Assembly: GCA_029857655.1 (NCBI GenBank)
Contig: JAOUGR010000087.1
Coordinates: 1 to 7,670 of the forward strand
Direction: 5' to 3'
Length of the DNA: 7,670 nt
DNA from: Gammaproteobacteria bacterium
GTDB taxonomy: Bacteria; Pseudomonadota; Gammaproteobacteria; Steroidobacterales; Steroidobacteraceae
Position numbers and translations under genes: made by a program. Each line of letters starts with the position of its first letter. Within the stretch, counting starts at the first letter, position 1. The notes below the pieces were generated by a model that saw only the letters and a list, made by a program, of their open reading frames with translations, did not search any database and was not told the DNA's origin. This document shows, in pieces, positions 5,429-7,670 of this stretch.

Positions 5429-6448
5429 TCAGCGCTTATCGCTCGGGCAGAGCGCCGATCTCGCTACCGCATCGTGGGCGAGTGAGCGGATTGCGGCGTA
5501 GTACTCGGGCAGGTTGCCGTTGTGGTCGGCCAGCAGTGCGGTCAGGGCGGGGACGCAGCGGTGGTAGGTGGCGACCGCAGCCAGGCGGGCGTTGTTGAGG
5601 TCGCCGGCCGTCGTGAGGCCGAGTGCTGAAAGCGATTCGCGAAGGCGGGCAAGTTCGGCGGCCTTGGCGCCGCGCATTTCGTCGGCGGGCGCGCCACTTG
5701 CATAGAGCTTCGCCAGGCGTTCGCGGGTTGCGACCATCTGTCCGGCGAGTTCCTGTTCACGACCACGCGACGCCACGAATGCGGTCAATTCAGCGTCGCG
5801 GCCGAGGTGGCTGAGCCAGCGGCCTGCGCCCTCGTTCTCGACCACGGTGGCGAATGCCTCGTTGAAGTCGCTGTCGCCAGGCAGGTAGGCCTGCTGGTGG
5901 GCGAGTTCATGGAAAATGAGCGCGGCGAGCTCGGCGTCACCATAGCGGAGCATCGTATTGAGCACCGGGTCGCGCAGGTGCCCGAGCGTGGAGTAAGCCA
6001 GTGCGGGCCCGATGTAGACATCCTGGCCCCTGCCCGCCACCCGCGCTGCCGCACGTGCCGCGCGTTCTTCCCTGAAATAGCCACGGTAGGCGACGCATCC
6101 GGCGACCGGAAAACACCACCGCTGTGGCGTGACCGAAAACTCGGGCGCCGCGAACAGGTTCCAGGTCGCATAGGGCCGCCCGAGGTCCGCATAACTCCGA
6201 TAGCTGCCATTGTCCGGCAGTCCCAGGCCCGTGATCGCAAACTCACGCGCGCGGCTCGCGTACTCGAGCCGCTGGCGCAGCGCCGGTTCCGTGCCTTCGC
6301 GCGCGATGAGATCCGCTATCGGCTCGCGGCGGCGGTTCATGTCGAGCTGCCCCGCGGCCAGGTGCAGGTAGTAACAGCCCGAAAGCGCGAGGGTTCCCGC
6401 CGCGAGCGCAAGGCGCGCGATCGGGCGCAATTGGGCATCGGTTAACAT
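5429..6448 (-). CDS. Predicted zinc aminopeptidase lipoprotein (HELAH motif)
   Basis: The 339-residue protein starts MLTDAQLRPIARLALAAGTL followed by a lipobox Leu22-Ser-Gly-Cys25, predicting an exported lipoprotein anchored at Cys25. The zinc motif His180-Glu181-Leu-Ala-His184 (FHELAHQ) is followed by NEAFATVVE (196-204), where Glu197 is a likely third ligand. That arrangement, and segments such as SYRSYADLGRPYATWNLFAAP (82-102) and PVAGCVAYRGYF (114-125), fit the proteobacterial putative aminopeptidase family (Pfam Aminopep/DUF2265). Activity and substrate are uncharacterised to my knowledge. Residues 205-285 are charged and helical. The frame remains open far upstream (to 7369), but that part is antisense to cca; ATG 6448 puts the lipobox in the right place. 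No SD is visible before it. It is divergent to cca with 6 bp between start codons and convergent with the SDR gene. Confidence 0.82.
   Translation of the reverse strand: MLTDAQLRPIARLALAAGTLALSGCYYLHLAAGQLDMNRRREPIADLIAREGTEPALRQRLEYASRAREFAITGLGLPDNGSYRSYADLGRPYATWNLFAAPEFSVTPQRWCFPVAGCVAYRGYFREERAARAAARVAGRGQDVYIGPALAYSTLGHLRDPVLNTMLRYGDAELAALIFHELAHQQAYLPGDSDFNEAFATVVENEGAGRWLSHLGRDAELTAFVASRGREQELAGQMVATRERLAKLYASGAPADEMRGAKAAELARLRESLSALGLTTAGDLNNARLAAVATYHRCVPALTALLADHNGNLPEYYAAIRSLAHDAVARSALCPSDKR
6443..6448 (+). promoter_or_regulatory. Possible -10 element of cca
   Basis: TAACAT (4/6 match to TATAAT) ends exactly 6 nt before ATG 6455, the same geometry as at the SDR gene. If used, cca mRNA would be leaderless. 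No good -35 is visible. The match is weak; the support comes from spacing and from the lack of an SD. Confidence 0.25.
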
Positions 6449-6454
6449 GGCGAA

Positions 6455-7669
6455 ATGGAAGTCTATCTGGTCGGCGGCGCGGTCCGTGACGAGCTGCTCG
6501 GCCGGCCGGTGCGCGAGCGCGACTGGGTAGTCGTCGGCAGCACGCCGCAGGCCATGCTGGACGCCGGTTACCGGCAGGTCGGCCGCGACTTTCCCGTGTT
6601 CCTGCACCCCGAGACCAGCGAGGAATACGCGCTGGCGCGCACCGAGCGCAAGACCGGCCGCGGGTACCACGGATTTGAACTGCAATTCTCGCCCGATGTC
6701 ACGCTCGAAGATGACCTGCGCCGGCGCGACCTGACGGTCAACGCCATCGCCCGCACAGCCGACGGCACGTTGATCGATCCTTGCGGCGGCTGCAGCGACC
6801 TCGAGGCCCGCATGCTGCGTCACGTATCGGATGCCTTCGATGAGGACCCGGTGCGCATCCTGCGTGTCGCGCGTTTCCTGGCGCGATTCCAGCCGCTCGG
6901 CTTCAGCGTCGCGGCGGAGACGCAGGCGCGCATGCGCGCGATGGTCGCCTCCGGCGAGGTTGATGCACTCATTGCCGAGCGTGTCTGGCAGGAAACCGAA
7001 CGGGCACTCGCAGAGCCCGCGCCCGAAGCGTGGCTCAAGCTCCTGCACGACTGCGGTGCGCTCGCGCGCATTTACCCGGAACTGGATGCGCTCTACGGCG
7101 TGCCACAACCCGAAAAATGGCATCCGGAAATCGATACCGGCCTGCACATGGAACTCGTGCTGCAGGCAGCCGCCGACCTGACACCTGAGCCACGCATCCG
7201 GTTTGCCGCCCTGATGCACGACCTTGGCAAGGGCCGCACACCCCGCTCGCAATGGCCGACACACCGCGGGCACGAGGAACGCGGCGTAGCGCTTCTGCGC
7301 GGGGTCGCCGAACGCCTGCGCGTTCCCGGCGACTATCGCGATCTCGCAATACTCGCCGCGCGCTGGCATGGACTTGCCAATCGCGCCATGGAACTGCGCC
7401 CGCGGACCACCCTTGAGCTGCTGGACGCCTGTGACGCAATGCGCCGGCCCGATCGATTCCGCGAGCTGCTGCTCGCGTTCGAGGCCGACTGGCGCGGCCG
7501 CGGCGGCTGGCGGCAGCGCCCTTATCCGCAGGCCGAGCGCCTCGGCCGCGCGCTCGATGTGGCGCTCGCGACCACGCTCGACAACACGGATCGCGAAGGA
7601 CTTCCGGGTGAGCAGATCGGCGTGCTGCTGCGGCGGCGGCGCCTGGCGGCGCTTCGCGGAATGGACTGA
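6455..7669 (+). CDS. cca: Multifunctional CCA tRNA nucleotidyltransferase with HD domain
   Basis: Builds and repairs the 3'-terminal CCA of tRNAs without a nucleic-acid template; bacterial-type class II enzyme. The 404-residue protein (E. coli 412) shows the nucleotidyltransferase signature [11 protein letters not shown] (6-16) and the metal-binding Glu21-x-Asp23 ([10 protein letters not shown]). [10 protein letters not shown] (90-99) and [12 protein letters not shown] (130-141), with the base-selecting Glu/Asp/Arg motif, follow. The C-terminal HD phosphohydrolase domain has [11 protein letters not shown] (221-231), His255-Asp256 (LMHDLGKG) and His273, so the phosphatase/phosphodiesterase activities known for the E. 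coli enzyme are probably kept. The start is fixed by alignment of [12 protein letters not shown] with E. coli [12 protein letters not shown]. No SD is present upstream. It is divergent to the lipoprotein gene. The gene is complete, with TGA at 7667-7669, one base before the window ends. Confidence 0.96.
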   Translation: MEVYLVGGAVRDELLGRPVRERDWVVVGSTPQAMLDAGYRQVGRDFPVFLHPETSEEYALARTERKTGRGYHGFELQFSPDVTLEDDLRRRDLTVNAIARTADGTLIDPCGGCSDLEARMLRHVSDAFDEDPVRILRVARFLARFQPLGFSVAAETQARMRAMVASGEVDALIAERVWQETERALAEPAPEAWLKLLHDCGALARIYPELDALYGVPQPEKWHPEIDTGLHMELVLQAAADLTPEPRIRFAALMHDLGKGRTPRSQWPTHRGHEERGVALLRGVAERLRVPGDYRDLAILAARWHGLANRAMELRPRTTLELLDACDAMRRPDRFRELLLAFEADWRGRGGWRQRPYPQAERLGRALDVALATTLDNTDREGLPGEQIGVLLRRRRLAALRGMD

Positions 7670-7670
7670 A

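Noticed and set aside
5272..5598. Plus-strand open frame of 108 codons in and beyond the inverted repeat
   Set aside because: It runs through the palindrome and then antisense into the lipoprotein gene; the translation is low-complexity Arg/Ser/Gly with no family resemblance.
6449..7369. Upstream extension of the lipoprotein frame (about 307 extra residues)
   Set aside because: This part is antisense to cca. The lipobox and signal peptide start at ATG 6448, so the extension is not translated sequence.

Overview
The window is a GC-rich (roughly 60-65% by eye) bacterial chromosomal segment. It reads as housekeeping and stress genes of a proteobacterium, most likely gamma- or possibly beta-proteobacterial. 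The reasons are: a class II ribonucleotide reductase split in two as in Pseudomonas; a DegP/DegQ/MucD-type periplasmic protease behind a textbook sigma-E promoter; an E. coli-type CCA-adding enzyme with an HD domain; an NDUFA9-like SDR; and a lipoprotein of the putative-aminopeptidase family. I see no phage, transposase, CRISPR, tRNA or rRNA. No lineage below that level can be fixed from the sequence.

Layout, left to right. On the minus strand are nrdJb (1-248, running off the left edge) and nrdJa (265-2412), 16 bp apart, transcribed leftward as one unit. They encode the two chains of an adenosylcobalamin-dependent RNR. The intergenic stretch 2413-2889 carries a strong leftward sigma-70-type promoter (TTGACA / AATAAT), a near-consensus NrdR operator just downstream of the predicted transcription start, dyads in the transcribed leader, and a second NrdR-like box 180 bp away. 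Facing right is a sigma-E promoter (GGAACTT, 16 bp, GTCAGA) that drives the protease gene at 2890-4233.

Next on the plus strand is an NDUFA9-like SDR (4297-5262). Its start codon lies exactly 6 nt after a perfect TATAAT with no room for a Shine-Dalgarno sequence, so its mRNA is probably leaderless. A large imperfect inverted repeat (5301-5389) separates it from a convergent minus-strand gene (5429-6448) for a predicted zinc aminopeptidase lipoprotein. That gene starts only 6 bp away from the divergent cca gene (6455-7669), which is complete and ends one base before the window ends.

The genes act in separate processes: dNTP supply, envelope protein quality control, a respiratory-chain-associated SDR, a peptidase and tRNA 3'-end maturation. 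The interesting content is mostly regulatory (NrdR boxes, sigma-E promoter, leaderless start, intergenic palindrome). I do not find evidence for a wholly new biological system here.
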